This document shows, piece after piece, positions 1-8,659 of a DNA stretch of 64,000 nt. How positions within the stretch are numbered: the first letter of the stretch is position 1; each line of letters opens with the position of its first letter. The notes beneath the pieces are model-generated. The model worked only from the letters and a program-made list of their open reading frames with translations, had not been told where the DNA came from and searched no databases. The stretch is taken from positions 248,001 through 312,000 of the forward strand of contig NZ_JACHXR010000002.1 of the NCBI RefSeq assembly GCF_014192275.1. The letters run 5' to 3'. A program made the translations under genes and the position numbers. Origin of the DNA: Halomonas stenophila. GTDB lineage: Bacteria; Pseudomonadota; Gammaproteobacteria; Pseudomonadales; Halomonadaceae.

Positions 1-1028
1 GGGGTCGAGCAGGACAGCAGGGTCTCCTCCTCGGTCATCTCGACGGGCACGTCCTCGAACAGCGGCGTGGACAGGTAGCGCTCGCCGGTGTCGGGCAGCA
101 TGCACAGCAGGGTGGTGCCCGCCGGGGAGCGCTCGGCCACCTGCAGCGCCCCGGCGAAGGTGGCCCCGGCGGAGATCCCGACGAAGATGCCTTCCCGGCT
201 GGCCAGGTCCCGGGCGCAGCGCAGGGCGTCCTTGCCGTTGATGGCCAGGTACTCGTCGATGCGATGCTCCGCGAGCACCGGCTCCACCAGTTGCGGGATG
301 AAGTCCGGCGTCCAGCCCTGCATCAGGTGGGGCCGGAACTGCGAGTGGCTCTGGGCGTGGCCGCCGTCGGGGAGGCGTGCCTGGGGGATGCCGCTGGCCA
401 GGATGGCGGCGTTGTCGGGCTCGCAGACCACGATGCGGGTGCGGGGGCTCTCGCGCTTGAGGACCCGGGAGACGCCGCTCAGGGTGCCGCCGGTACCGAA
501 GCCGGTCACCCAGTGGTCCAGGGGCAGGTCGGCGAAGTCGCGAAGGATCTCGATGGCGGTGGTCCGCTCGTGGATCGCCGCGTTGGCCGGGTTCTCGAAC
601 TGGCGGGACTGCCACCAGCCATGCTGCTCGGCGAGCTCGCGGGCCTTGGCGACCATGCCCGAGCCCTTCTCCGAGGCCGGGGTCAGCACCACCCGGGCGC
701 CGAGGAAGCGCATCAGCTTGCGCCGCTCGACGCTGAAGTTCTCCGCCATGGTCACCACCAGCGGATAGCCCTTCTGGGCGCAGACCATGGCCAGGCCGAT
801 GCCGGTGTTGCCGCTGGTGGCCTCGACCACCGTCTGCCCCGGCGACAGGTCGCCGCGGCGCTCGGCGTCCTCGATGACGCCGAGCGCCAGGCGGTCCTTG
901 ACCGACCCCATGGGGTTGAAGGCCTCGATCTTGACGAACAGCGACACCCCCGGCGGGGCGAGGTTGTTGATGCGCACCACCGGGGTATTGCCGATCGTCT
1001 CGAGGATGTTCTGGTAGCGAAGGCTCAT
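1..1028 (-). CDS. cysK: Cysteine synthase (O-acetylserine sulfhydrylase), 3' end outside window
   Basis: PLP-dependent cytoplasmic enzyme making L-cysteine from O-acetylserine and sulfide. The protein starts at 1028 with MSLRYQNILETIGNTP, the usual CysK/CysM opening. The PLP lysine is K44 in the motif GSVKDR, and the SGNTGIG substrate loop and the GTGGTLSG phosphate-binding loop are present. At least 342 residues are visible without a stop, slightly longer than E. coli CysK (about 320), so a short C-terminal extension is likely. The gene is transcribed leftward and diverges from the luxP-like gene. CysK and CysM cannot be separated firmly from sequence alone. Confidence 0.9.
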   Translation of the reverse strand, partial: MSLRYQNILETIGNTPVVRINNLAPPGVSLFVKIEAFNPMGSVKDRLALGVIEDAERRGDLSPGQTVVEATSGNTGIGLAMVCAQKGYPLVVTMAENFSVERRKLMRFLGARVVLTPASEKGSGMVAKARELAEQHGWWQSRQFENPANAAIHERTTAIEILRDFADLPLDHWVTGFGTGGTLSGVSRVLKRESPRTRIVVCEPDNAAILASGIPQARLPDGGHAQSHSQFRPHLMQGWTPDFIPQLVEPVLAEHRIDEYLAINGKDALRCARDLASREGIFVGISAGATFAGALQVAERSPAGTTLLCMLPDTGERYLSTPLFEDVPVEMTEEETLLSCST

Positions 1029-1398
1029 GGCGAGGGGCTCCCCGGACGTCCACGCTCACTGTAGGAAGGCCGGCTGGGCCTCGCCATAGTCTGTTCGGCT
1101 GAATCGAGGCGGAGGCGAACCAGCCGTGCGGGCCGCCCCGGGGCGGCCGTCGGACGGGCAAAGGAATGACAATGGCTGGACACCTCGTACGAGATCGCTT
1201 GATTCGCCGTAAGTCGACTGTCTCAGGGACACCCCTTTTTTGCGTTTTCCAACAGCACTAACTTAACTGGAAGGACTGAGAACGATGGCTCGCCCAGATG
1301 GGGGGTCAGCCTGGTTGCGTACGGGGAGGGCCGTCAGGGACGCGGGGTTCGGGCACCCATCCCCGGCGGCGCTTCTGGCGCATGAGGAGACCGATGCG
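1029..1398. other. Divergent intergenic region between cysK and the luxP-like gene
   Basis: No convincing gene is seen. It holds a perfect GC palindrome (GGCCGCCCC / GGGGCGGCC, about 1131-1148) and a T-rich patch near 1234-1247. It should carry the promoters of both divergent genes, but no clear sigma-70 pair or operator stands out. An in-frame ATG at 1285 would lengthen the luxP-like protein by 38 residues, but it lacks a good ribosome site. Confidence 0.5.
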
Positions 1399-2544
1399 AT
1401 GCAGGGTAGCCCGCCGAGACTCACCGGCCCGTTCGCCTGGTTCCTGATCCTGGCCCTGGTCGCCGGGCTCGGCGCGGGAGTGCCGGCCAGGGCGGAAAAC
1501 GAGTACATCCGGGTCGCGGACCATGTCGCCCGACACCCCGAGCAGCGGGCCCTGATGGCGCAGTTTGCCGAACGGGTGCACGCGCCGGCCGTGCCGCTGG
1601 CGACCCCGCCCGAGGCGCCCGTGCGTATCGCCGTCGTCTATCCGGGCCTGCAGACCTCGGACTACTGGCGGCGCAGCCTGGACGCCTTCGCGGCACGGTT
1701 GCGCCGACTCGAGGTGCCTCACGAGCTGAAGGCCTTCTTCTCCCGTCCCTCGGTGGACGTCGAACTGCAGGCGAGGCAACTGGCCGAGGCCCTGGCCTGG
1801 GAGCCGGACTACCTGGTCTTCACCCTGAATGCCCTGCCGCACAAGCGCATCATCGAGCGCTTGCTGGCCCGAGGGGAGCCCCGCCTGATCCTGCAGAACA
1901 TCACCACCCCCCTGGCCGAGTGGCAGGGCCACCTGCCGTTCCTGCACGTCGGCTTCGACCATGTCCAGGGCACCCGGCTGATCGCCGACTGGATGCTCGA
2001 GCGTGCCGACCATCGCGGCGAGTACCTGATGCTCTACTTCATCCCGGGCTACGTGAGCCGCATGCGCGGCGGCACCTTCGCCGCCCTGGCCGCTCAATAC
2101 CCCGCCGTCGAGCAGGTGGCGGCCTACTACACCGACGGCGACAGCGAACGGGCCTACCGCGCCACCCGGCAGACCCTCGAGGCCCATCCCGACCTGACGA
2201 TGATCTTCGCCTGTGCCACGGATGTGGCCCTGGGGGCCCTGCGCGCGCTGCGCGAGACCGGGCGGGAAGGCGAGGTGCTGCTCAACGGCTGGGGCGGCGG
2301 GACGGCCGAGCTGGAGGCCCTCGCGGCCGGTGGCCTGGATGTCACCGCCCTGCGCCTCAACGATGACAACGGCATCGCCATGGCCGAGGCGATCAAGCTG
2401 GACCTGTCGGGTCAGGCCCGGCGGGTGCCCGATATCTTCGCCGGGGACATCGCCCTGATCACCCGGGATACGTCGCCCGGGGAGATCGCGCGGCTCGAGC
2501 GACGCGCCTTCCGGCTCAGCGAGCCGTCGCCGGAGGCGCCCTGA
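1399..2544 (+). CDS. luxP: LuxP-type periplasmic autoinducer-2 binding protein
   Basis: Predicted periplasmic receptor for AI-2, presumably presenting the ligand to the sensor encoded next. Start 1399 is chosen because GAGGAG lies 8 bases upstream and it begins a clean signal peptide ending at ...VPARA. The length of 381 aa compares with about 365 for Vibrio LuxP. Remembered V. harveyi LuxP aligns over the whole mature protein. The AI-2 ligands are retained, numbered from this start: Q85, S87 and W90 in QTSDYW, N167 in LQNITTP, R223 in SRMRGGTF, T274-D275 in CATDVALG, W298 in NGWGGG and R319 in ALRLNDD. The two arginines are those that hold the borate in V. harveyi. The only visible change is Ser265 to Ala273. 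The stop overlaps the next start (TGATG), so the two are translationally coupled. Known: LuxP family binds S-THMF-borate. Inferred: this one does too. Confidence 0.88.
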   Translation: MQGSPPRLTGPFAWFLILALVAGLGAGVPARAENEYIRVADHVARHPEQRALMAQFAERVHAPAVPLATPPEAPVRIAVVYPGLQTSDYWRRSLDAFAARLRRLEVPHELKAFFSRPSVDVELQARQLAEALAWEPDYLVFTLNALPHKRIIERLLARGEPRLILQNITTPLAEWQGHLPFLHVGFDHVQGTRLIADWMLERADHRGEYLMLYFIPGYVSRMRGGTFAALAAQYPAVEQVAAYYTDGDSERAYRATRQTLEAHPDLTMIFACATDVALGALRALRETGREGEVLLNGWGGGTAELEALAAGGLDVTALRLNDDNGIAMAEAIKLDLSGQARRVPDIFAGDIALITRDTSPGEIARLERRAFRLSEPSPEAP

Positions 2545-5500
2545 TGCGGGCCTGGCGCTTCTCGCGGGTGGTGCTGGGGCTGCAGCTGGCCCTGTTGACG
2601 GCGGTCGCCGTCATCCTGCTGACCACCGCCTACGTGGGAGCCCAGCAGGCCCTGCAGCAGGGCGCCCGCCAGGCCCATGCCCGGGACCAGCGGGTGCTGG
2701 AGAGCCTGATCGAGTCCGAGCTGCGCAACATCCGGCGCTACAGCCTGGGCATCGTCGAGCTGGGCAGCCTGAGCCGGGCCCTGAGCGAGGGCGATGCCTC
2801 GGCGGTGTCCGCGATCCTCGACGGTCTGCAGGGCGACTACGAAGCCCAGCACATCGACGCACTGGTGGTCGAGACCGACGACGCGACCTTCGTCTCGACC
2901 AGTGTCAGCCTGCTGGACACACCCTTGCCGCTGGCGGCACTGAGTCGGCGGGCGGCCCCGCTGTCGACCTGGACCACGGTGAATGCCCGGCTGGAGGGCC
3001 GGCACTACAGCCTGCTGCGCCTGACCCGGCCGATCCTCGAGCCGGCGCTGGGCCGGGTGGTCGGCCGGCTGCACGTCTTCGTGCAGCTCAACGACAACTT
3101 CTGGATCACCAATGCCCTGCAGACGCTGTTCGGGGCGCGGGCCACCGTGCTCAGCCACGACGGCGCGGTGCTGGACGCTTTGGCCCAGACCCCGGGGCAA
3201 CTCGATGCCCTCGAGGCCCTGGATGGTGTCGGCGGGGCGATCGTGACGACCCCTCAGGGGGTGATGCGGGAGCATGTGCTGCAGGTCGGCAGCAGTGATC
3301 GCTATCGGGTGCGCTCGCTGTTGCCCGACGACAGCTTCGCGGCGCTGCAGGATACCTACCTGTCCAGCATCTTGTCTGCCACCCTGGTGGTGCTGGGCTT
3401 CGGCATCGTGCTGATGCTGGTGCTGCGCCAGCTGACCACCCGGGCGCTGGGCAACCTCGTGAGCTATGCCGAGCAGGTGCCGCAGAGCGGGGTACCGATG
3501 CCGTTCCAGGGCGGCCGTTTCCTGGAGTTCAATCGGGTCGGCAAGGCCTTCGAGGCCATGCTCAAGCGCATCCGCGAACGCGACAAGTACCTGTCCGGGA
3601 TCCTCGAGCACTCCCCCGACCTGGTCTTCGTCAAGGACCTGGAGAATCGCTATCGGCTGGTCAACGAGCGCTATGCCTGGGCGCTCCACTCGACGCCGGA
3701 CGCGATGCGCGAGACCCGGGCGGAAGACGCCCTGGACGAGGAGGTAGTGGTCCTGGCCACGCAGTCCGACCGGCAGCTGCTGCGCGACCTGGCGCCGGTC
3801 AAGTACAAGGCGGACCTGCATACCCCGGACGGGGTCCATCGCTACCTGGTCACCAAGTTCCCCATCTACGACGACCGGGGGCGACCCTATCTGGTCGGCG
3901 GGATCGCCACCGACATCACCGGCATCACCCAGGTCAGGGAGCAGTTGCAGCTGGTGCACCAGGTCTTCGCCGAGACCAGCGAGGCGATCGTCGTGCTCGA
4001 CGACGACCAGCGCACCCGGCTCTCCAACCGCGCCTTCGGGGAGATGAGCGGCCACGACGAGTCCCGGGCCACCGCCGTGATCCGCGATTTCCTGAGGGGC
4101 CATCCCGAGGTCGCCCATCACCTGGGGCGTGGCCACCGCTGGCAGGGCCAGTGCTACCTGCAGCAGAGGAACGGCGGTAGCCTGCCGGTGCTGGTCTCGG
4201 TCACCAGCCTGCCGCCCACCGACGGCGAGCGGCGCCATGTGCTGCTGTTCAGTGACATCACCTCGCTGAAGGTCGCCGAGCAGCGCCTGGAGCGGCTCGC
4301 CTGGTACGATCCCCTGACCGGCCTGGCCAATCGCAGCCTCTTCACCCTCAAGCTGAGCGAGGCGCTGCAGGGCGAGGACGCGAGAAGGACGGCGGTGATC
4401 TTCATCGACCTCGACCATTTCAAGGACATCAACGACACCCATGGTCACTCCCTGGGCGACGAACTGCTCTGCCAGGTGGCGGATCGCCTGCGCAGCTGTG
4501 TCCAGTCCCGTGACACCGTGGCCCGCTTCGGGGGTGACGAGTTCACCATCCTGCTGCGCGGGATCGCCCAGGAGGGGCAGACCATGGCCATCGCCCGGCG
4601 TATCCTGAGCGCCCTGAGCGAGCCCTATGACCTGGGCATGGTCTCCTGCTATAGCACCGCGAGCCTCGGGCTCACCCTGGCATCCCGGCATGGCGGCTCC
4701 GCCGAGGCGCTGCTCCGCAATGCCGACCAGGCCATGTACGAGGCCAAGTCGCTGGGACGGCAGAAGGTGGTACTCTTCGACCCGTCCATCGACGAGCGTC
4801 ACCAGCAGCGCCTGCGCTACGAGGCGGGCCTTCGCCAGGCCATCGACAACGGCGAACTCTACGCGCTCTTCCAGCCCCGCTTCGACATCACCGGCCGGCG
4901 CGTGGTCGGTGCCGAGGCACTGGTGCGCTGGCAGAGCGAGGAACATGGCCCGGTGCCGCCGAGCACCTTCATCCCCATCGCCGAGAACTCCCGGCTGATC
5001 GTCGACATCGGCCGCCTGGTGCTCGGGGAGGCCTGTCACCAGGCCGCTCGGTGGGCCGAGGCGGGATACCCGGTGCCGGTCTCGGTCAACCTCTCGCCGC
5101 GTCAGCTTCACGAGGGCGAGCTGATTCGCGATATCCAGGACGCGATCCACCAGGCCGGCCTGCCGCCCCGGCTGCTGGAGCTCGAGATCACCGAGACCCA
5201 CCTGATGGACAACGTCGATCAGGTGCTGCCGGTACTGCACCAGATTCGCGCCATGGGGATGGGGCTGGCGATCGACGACTTCGGCACCGGCTATTCGTCG
5301 CTGACCTACCTCAAGCGGCTGCCGATCGAGATCCTCAAGATCGATCGCAGCTTCATCATGGATGTGCCCGGCGATGTCGATGACGAGGTCCTGCTCGGCG
5401 CCATCATCAGCATGGCGCACAGCCTGAACTTCCGGGTCGTCGCCGAGGGCGTGGAGACCGAGGCGCAACGTGACTTCCTCGAGAACCTCGGCTGCGACGA

Positions 5501-5588
5501 GATGCAGGGCTTCCTGCTCGGCCGACCCCAGAGCGCCGGCAAGCTGCTCGGCACGCTGCGCCGCTGCGGTGAGACCGCCAGTCCGTGA
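2544..5588 (+). CDS. LuxQ-like periplasmic sensor fused to PAS-PAS-GGDEF-EAL (c-di-GMP synthase/phosphodiesterase)
   Basis: Inner-membrane sensor of 1014 aa. TM1 lies at about residues 9-32, a periplasmic domain at about 33-272, TM2 at about 274-296, a linker to about 345, two PAS-like domains at about 350-465 and 468-580, GGDEF at about 585-745 and EAL at about 760-1010. The periplasmic segment resembles LuxQ, especially RPILEPALGRVVG followed by LNDNFWITNAL. Position directly after luxP copies the luxPQ operon order, but the kinase and receiver are replaced by c-di-GMP domains. The GGDEF motif is intact (663-667). The I-site is QSRD, not RxxD, so product inhibition may be lost. The EAL site looks active: E791 in EALVRW, N849, D911-D912 in DDFGTGYSS, K932 and E968. 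It may therefore work in both directions, like V. cholerae MbaA, which is steered by the periplasmic protein NspS. Which activity dominates is not readable. Confidence 0.85.
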   Translation: MRAWRFSRVVLGLQLALLTAVAVILLTTAYVGAQQALQQGARQAHARDQRVLESLIESELRNIRRYSLGIVELGSLSRALSEGDASAVSAILDGLQGDYEAQHIDALVVETDDATFVSTSVSLLDTPLPLAALSRRAAPLSTWTTVNARLEGRHYSLLRLTRPILEPALGRVVGRLHVFVQLNDNFWITNALQTLFGARATVLSHDGAVLDALAQTPGQLDALEALDGVGGAIVTTPQGVMREHVLQVGSSDRYRVRSLLPDDSFAALQDTYLSSILSATLVVLGFGIVLMLVLRQLTTRALGNLVSYAEQVPQSGVPMPFQGGRFLEFNRVGKAFEAMLKRIRERDKYLSGILEHSPDLVFVKDLENRYRLVNERYAWALHSTPDAMRETRAEDALDEEVVVLATQSDRQLLRDLAPVKYKADLHTPDGVHRYLVTKFPIYDDRGRPYLVGGIATDITGITQVREQLQLVHQVFAETSEAIVVLDDDQRTRLSNRAFGEMSGHDESRATAVIRDFLRGHPEVAHHLGRGHRWQGQCYLQQRNGGSLPVLVSVTSLPPTDGERRHVLLFSDITSLKVAEQRLERLAWYDPLTGLANRSLFTLKLSEALQGEDARRTAVIFIDLDHFKDINDTHGHSLGDELLCQVADRLRSCVQSRDTVARFGGDEFTILLRGIAQEGQTMAIARRILSALSEPYDLGMVSCYSTASLGLTLASRHGGSAEALLRNADQAMYEAKSLGRQKVVLFDPSIDERHQQRLRYEAGLRQAIDNGELYALFQPRFDITGRRVVGAEALVRWQSEEHGPVPPSTFIPIAENSRLIVDIGRLVLGEACHQAARWAEAGYPVPVSVNLSPRQLHEGELIRDIQDAIHQAGLPPRLLELEITETHLMDNVDQVLPVLHQIRAMGMGLAIDDFGTGYSSLTYLKRLPIEILKIDRSFIMDVPGDVDDEVLLGAIISMAHSLNFRVVAEGVETEAQRDFLENLGCDEMQGFLLGRPQSAGKLLGTLRRCGETASP

Positions 5589-5702
5589 AGCGGCCTCCGA
5601 CACCGAAGAGGGGGCCTGCGCCGTTTTTCGCTTGCCCTGGCGCCGGCAACTGCGTAGCGTCGCCCCTCCCGCTTCCATGCCCGCTCAAGACAGGTCCGCC
5701 CC

Positions 5703-7112
5703 GTGACTGATGCCCCCTCCCAGGACGCCGCCGCCGGCGCCTTCTCCCGCCTGCCGCTGGCCGCCGAGCTGCTGGCCACCCTGGAGTCGCTGGAGTACCG
5801 GCGCATGACGCCGATCCAGGCCGAGAGCCTGCCGGCGATGCTCGCCGGACGCGACGTGATCGCCCAGGCCAGGACCGGCTCGGGCAAGACCGCGGCCTTC
5901 GGGCTGGGATTGCTGGCGCGGCTCGCCCCGGCGAGTTTCCGGGTGCAGGGGCTGGTGCTGTGCCCGACCCGGGAACTCGCCGACCAGGTCGCCGAGGAGC
6001 TGCGCCGCCTGGCCCGCGGCCTGCCCAACATCAAGGTGCTGACGCTGTGCGGCGGCGCCCCCCTGGGGCCGCAGCTCGCCTCGCTGGCCCACGGCGCCCA
6101 CCTCGTCGTCGGCACCCCGGGGCGAGTGGAGGAACACCTGCGCAAGGGTAGCCTGGCGCTGGGGGACCTCGACACCCTGGTGCTGGACGAGGCCGACCGC
6201 ATGCTCGACATGGGCTTCCAGGCGACCCTGGAGGCGATCATCGCCGCGACCCCCGAGGATCGCCGGACCTGGCTGTTCAGCGCCACCTACGGCGAGGGCG
6301 TTCGTCCGCTGGCCGAGGGCCGGACCCGCGACCCGGTCTCGATCTCGATCGCCGAGACCCACGACCACGCCACCATCCGCGAGCACTTCTACCGGGTGGC
6401 GGACGACGCGGCGCGTTTCGAGGCCCTGCGCCGGCTGCTGTTGCACCGGCGCCCGACCTCCAGCCTGGTGTTCTGCAACACCCGGCAGGAGACCCGCGAA
6501 CTCGCCGAGGCACTGGACGAGGCGGGCATCAGTGCCCTGGCGCTGCATGGCGACCTGGAGCAGCAGGACCGCGACCGGCTGCTGGTGCTGTTCGCCAACC
6601 GCAGCGCCTCGGTGCTGGTGGCCACCGATGTGGCGGCCCGGGGGCTGGATATCGCCGATCTCGATGCGGTGTTCAACTACCGGATCGCCCGGGAGCTCGA
6701 GGTCCATGTGCACCGTGTCGGGCGTACCGGCCGGGCCGGCGGCCAGGGCATGGCCTGCACCCTGGTCGGCGAGGACGAGGGGCATCGGCTGGCGCGCCTC
6801 GAGGCCTTCCTCGGCCAGGCCCTCGAGACCGAGGCGTTGCCCAGCCTGCGGGGCACGCCGGCGCCCCTGCGGGCGCCCATGGCGACCCTGCAGCTCGGCG
6901 CCGGCAAGCAGCAGAAGATCCGCCCAGGGGACATCCTCGGGGCCCTCACCGGCGAGGGCGGCCTCGACGGGGCGCGGATCGGCAAGATCAAGGTGCTCGC
7001 ACGCAGCACCTATGTGGCCGTCGAGCGCGAGTTCGCCGAGCCCGCCCTGGCGCAGCTGAACGGTGGCCGCCTCAAGGGACGCACCTTCCGCGCCCGTCGT
7101 GTCCGCCGTTGA
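5703..7112 (+). CDS. dbpA: DEAD-box ATP-dependent RNA helicase DbpA
   Basis: Ribosome-assembly helicase specific for hairpin 92 of 23S rRNA. The 469 aa start at a GTG codon. The motifs run in order: Q motif (FSRLPL ... TPIQ, 14-39), Walker A ARTGSGKT (56-63), PTREL (88-92), GTPGR (137-141), DEAD (162-165), SAT (193-195) and HRVGRTGRAG. Residues from about 397 form the DbpA-type RNA-binding domain (IRPGDILGALTGEGGL, KIKV, TYVAVE, LKGRTFR), which distinguishes DbpA from RhlE or SrmB. A RIO kinase gene begins 43 bases downstream on the same strand, so the two are probably co-transcribed. Confidence 0.95.
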   Translation: MTDAPSQDAAAGAFSRLPLAAELLATLESLEYRRMTPIQAESLPAMLAGRDVIAQARTGSGKTAAFGLGLLARLAPASFRVQGLVLCPTRELADQVAEELRRLARGLPNIKVLTLCGGAPLGPQLASLAHGAHLVVGTPGRVEEHLRKGSLALGDLDTLVLDEADRMLDMGFQATLEAIIAATPEDRRTWLFSATYGEGVRPLAEGRTRDPVSISIAETHDHATIREHFYRVADDAARFEALRRLLLHRRPTSSLVFCNTRQETRELAEALDEAGISALALHGDLEQQDRDRLLVLFANRSASVLVATDVAARGLDIADLDAVFNYRIARELEVHVHRVGRTGRAGGQGMACTLVGEDEGHRLARLEAFLGQALETEALPSLRGTPAPLRAPMATLQLGAGKQQKIRPGDILGALTGEGGLDGARIGKIKVLARSTYVAVEREFAEPALAQLNGGRLKGRTFRARRVRR

Positions 7113-7155
7113 TGCCTGACGCCGCTTACCCCACTCGCGCCTCTGGAGTGATGCA

Positions 7156-8007
7156 ATGAAGATTCCCAGGCGATTGCAGCCGCTGGTCGATGACGGCCTG
7201 ATCGACGCGGTCCTCGGCCAGCTGATGAGCGGCAAGGAGGCCCAGGTCTACGTGGTGCGCCGTGGCGAGGAGCATTGCTGCGCCAAGGTCTTCAAGGAGG
7301 CCAGGCAGCGCAGCTTCAAGCAGGCGGTGCAGTACCAGGAGGGCCGCCGGGGGCGCAACAGCCGCCGTGAACGGGCCATGGCCAAGAAGACCCGCTATGG
7401 CCAGCGGGAACAGGAGCAGGCCTGGTTGAATGCCGAGGTGGAGGCGCTCCAGCGGCTGGCGGCGGCGGGGGTCCGGGTGCCGGCGCCGCTGGGCTTCGTC
7501 GACGGCGTGCTGCTGATGGAGATGATCACCGGCGCCGACGGCCTGGCGGCGCCGCGCCTCGATGACGTCACCCTGGGCGCCGAGCAGGCGGTGGCGCATC
7601 ACCATGCCGTGATCCGTGAGGTCGTGCGCATGCTGTGTGCCGGCCTGGTGCATGGCGACCTCTCCGAGTTCAACGTACTGCTCGATGCCGCGGGGCCGGT
7701 GATCATCGACCTGCCCCAGGCGGTGGATGCCGCGGGCAACAATAGCGCCGCCATGCTGCTCCGGCGCGACGTCGACAACATGCGGGCCCATTTCGGGCGG
7801 TTCGCCCCGGCCTTGCACGACACCGACTATGGCAGGGAGATCTGGGCGCTCTACGAGGCCGGTGAGCTGCATCCGGACAGCACCCTGACCGGGCGCTTCG
7901 CGGGGGATACCACGGCCGTGGATGTGGACGAGCTGGTCACCCTCATCGAGGATGCCCGGGAACAGGAGGCCTGGCGCCTGGCGCGGGAAGCGCAGGACGA
8001 GGAGTAG
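7156..8007 (+). CDS. RIO1-family serine protein kinase
   Basis: Atypical protein kinase of 283 aa. The glycine-poor loop SGKEAQVY is at 25-32, the ATP lysine K44 lies in CAKVFK, the catalytic loop HGDLSEFN at 166-173 holds Asp168, and the metal-binding Asp185 lies in IIDLPQAVD. All RIO key residues are present, so it should be active as a kinase or ATPase. The segment with many Arg/Lys (about 63-80) is the RIO flexible loop. It starts at ATG 7156 behind GGAG. RIO1 and RIO2 act in small-subunit maturation in eukaryotes and archaea; bacterial substrates are poorly known. Placement after dbpA hints at a ribosome link, but this is inference. Confidence 0.9.
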   Translation: MKIPRRLQPLVDDGLIDAVLGQLMSGKEAQVYVVRRGEEHCCAKVFKEARQRSFKQAVQYQEGRRGRNSRRERAMAKKTRYGQREQEQAWLNAEVEALQRLAAAGVRVPAPLGFVDGVLLMEMITGADGLAAPRLDDVTLGAEQAVAHHHAVIREVVRMLCAGLVHGDLSEFNVLLDAAGPVIIDLPQAVDAAGNNSAAMLLRRDVDNMRAHFGRFAPALHDTDYGREIWALYEAGELHPDSTLTGRFAGDTTAVDVDELVTLIEDAREQEAWRLAREAQDEE

Positions 8008-8125
8008 CCCGGCAGGCGGGGCGAGCCTTGCTACACTGGGGCCTGTCGTGCCCGCCGCCCGGGCACGTTCGCGATGGGCCAAGGGGCCCGTCATGGAGCT
8101 CAAGAAAGATACAGGAGGTATCGTC

Positions 8126-8569
8126 ATGCGCCGTTCCATTCCCGGAATCGCCGCCGTGCTGCTCGGCGGCACCCTGCTGGCCTCGCCGGCCCTGGCCGAG
8201 GAGATGCCGCGCCAGGCGCCGCCGGAGGGAGCCGAGGTCGACATCATCGCGCCACAGGACGACGCCAGCGTCTCGGGACCGTTGACCGTCCGCATGGGGC
8301 TCGAGGGCATGGGGGTGGCCCCGGCCGGCATGGAGGCCCCGAACACCGGCCACCATCACCTGCTGATCGACACGCCGCTGGCGGAGGTCGATCTCTCGGC
8401 CCCGCTGCCTTCCTCCGACCAGACCCGTCACTTCGGCGGCGGCCAGACCCAGACTACCCTGGAGCTGCCCGCTGGCGAGCACACCCTGCAGCTGCTGTTC
8501 ATGGACCATCGCCACCTGAGCTTCGATCCGCCGGTGGTCTCCGATCCGATCACCATCACCGTGGAGTGA
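8126..8569 (+). CDS. DUF4399 exported protein
   Basis: Periplasmic or secreted protein of 147 aa. The start follows a perfect AGGAGG 7 bases upstream. The signal peptide ends at about ...SPALA/EE. The mature part is one small beta domain with the family signature NTGHHHLLID, a FGGGQTQT turn and a closing MDHRHLSFDPPV segment. DUF4399 proteins are small exported proteins of unknown role; the His-rich motif could bind a metal. It stands alone between the RIO kinase and a lipoprotein gene, with a hairpin just after the stop. Confidence 0.8.
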   Translation: MRRSIPGIAAVLLGGTLLASPALAEEMPRQAPPEGAEVDIIAPQDDASVSGPLTVRMGLEGMGVAPAGMEAPNTGHHHLLIDTPLAEVDLSAPLPSSDQTRHFGGGQTQTTLELPAGEHTLQLLFMDHRHLSFDPPVVSDPITITVE

Positions 8570-8575
8570 TGTCCC

Positions 8576-8603
8576 GGCGCGGCCGTCGGCCGCGCCGAAC
8601 CTT
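8576..8603 (+). terminator. Rho-independent terminator after the DUF4399 gene
   Basis: Perfect 9-bp stem GGCGCGGCC / GGCCGCGCC with a 3-base loop (8576-8596), followed by GAACCTTTTC. The T run is short and 6 bases away, so strength is uncertain. Confidence 0.6.
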
Positions 8604-8659
8604 TTCGCGTCCTGTGGTCAAAGCGCGTACTCGACCGCCGTGCGACAGGATGTTCCCCG

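Noticed and set aside
1029..1398. Possible c-di-GMP riboswitch before the luxP/c-di-GMP sensor operon
   Set aside because: I looked for the GEMM core pattern (CACGCACAGGGCAAACC-like) and did not find it; only a GC palindrome and a T-rich patch are present.
2412..5678. Long open frame on the minus strand opposite the GGDEF-EAL gene
   Set aside because: GC-rich DNA leaves the opposite frame free of stops. The translation is His/Gln/Gly-rich with no domain, and the plus strand codes a complete known protein.
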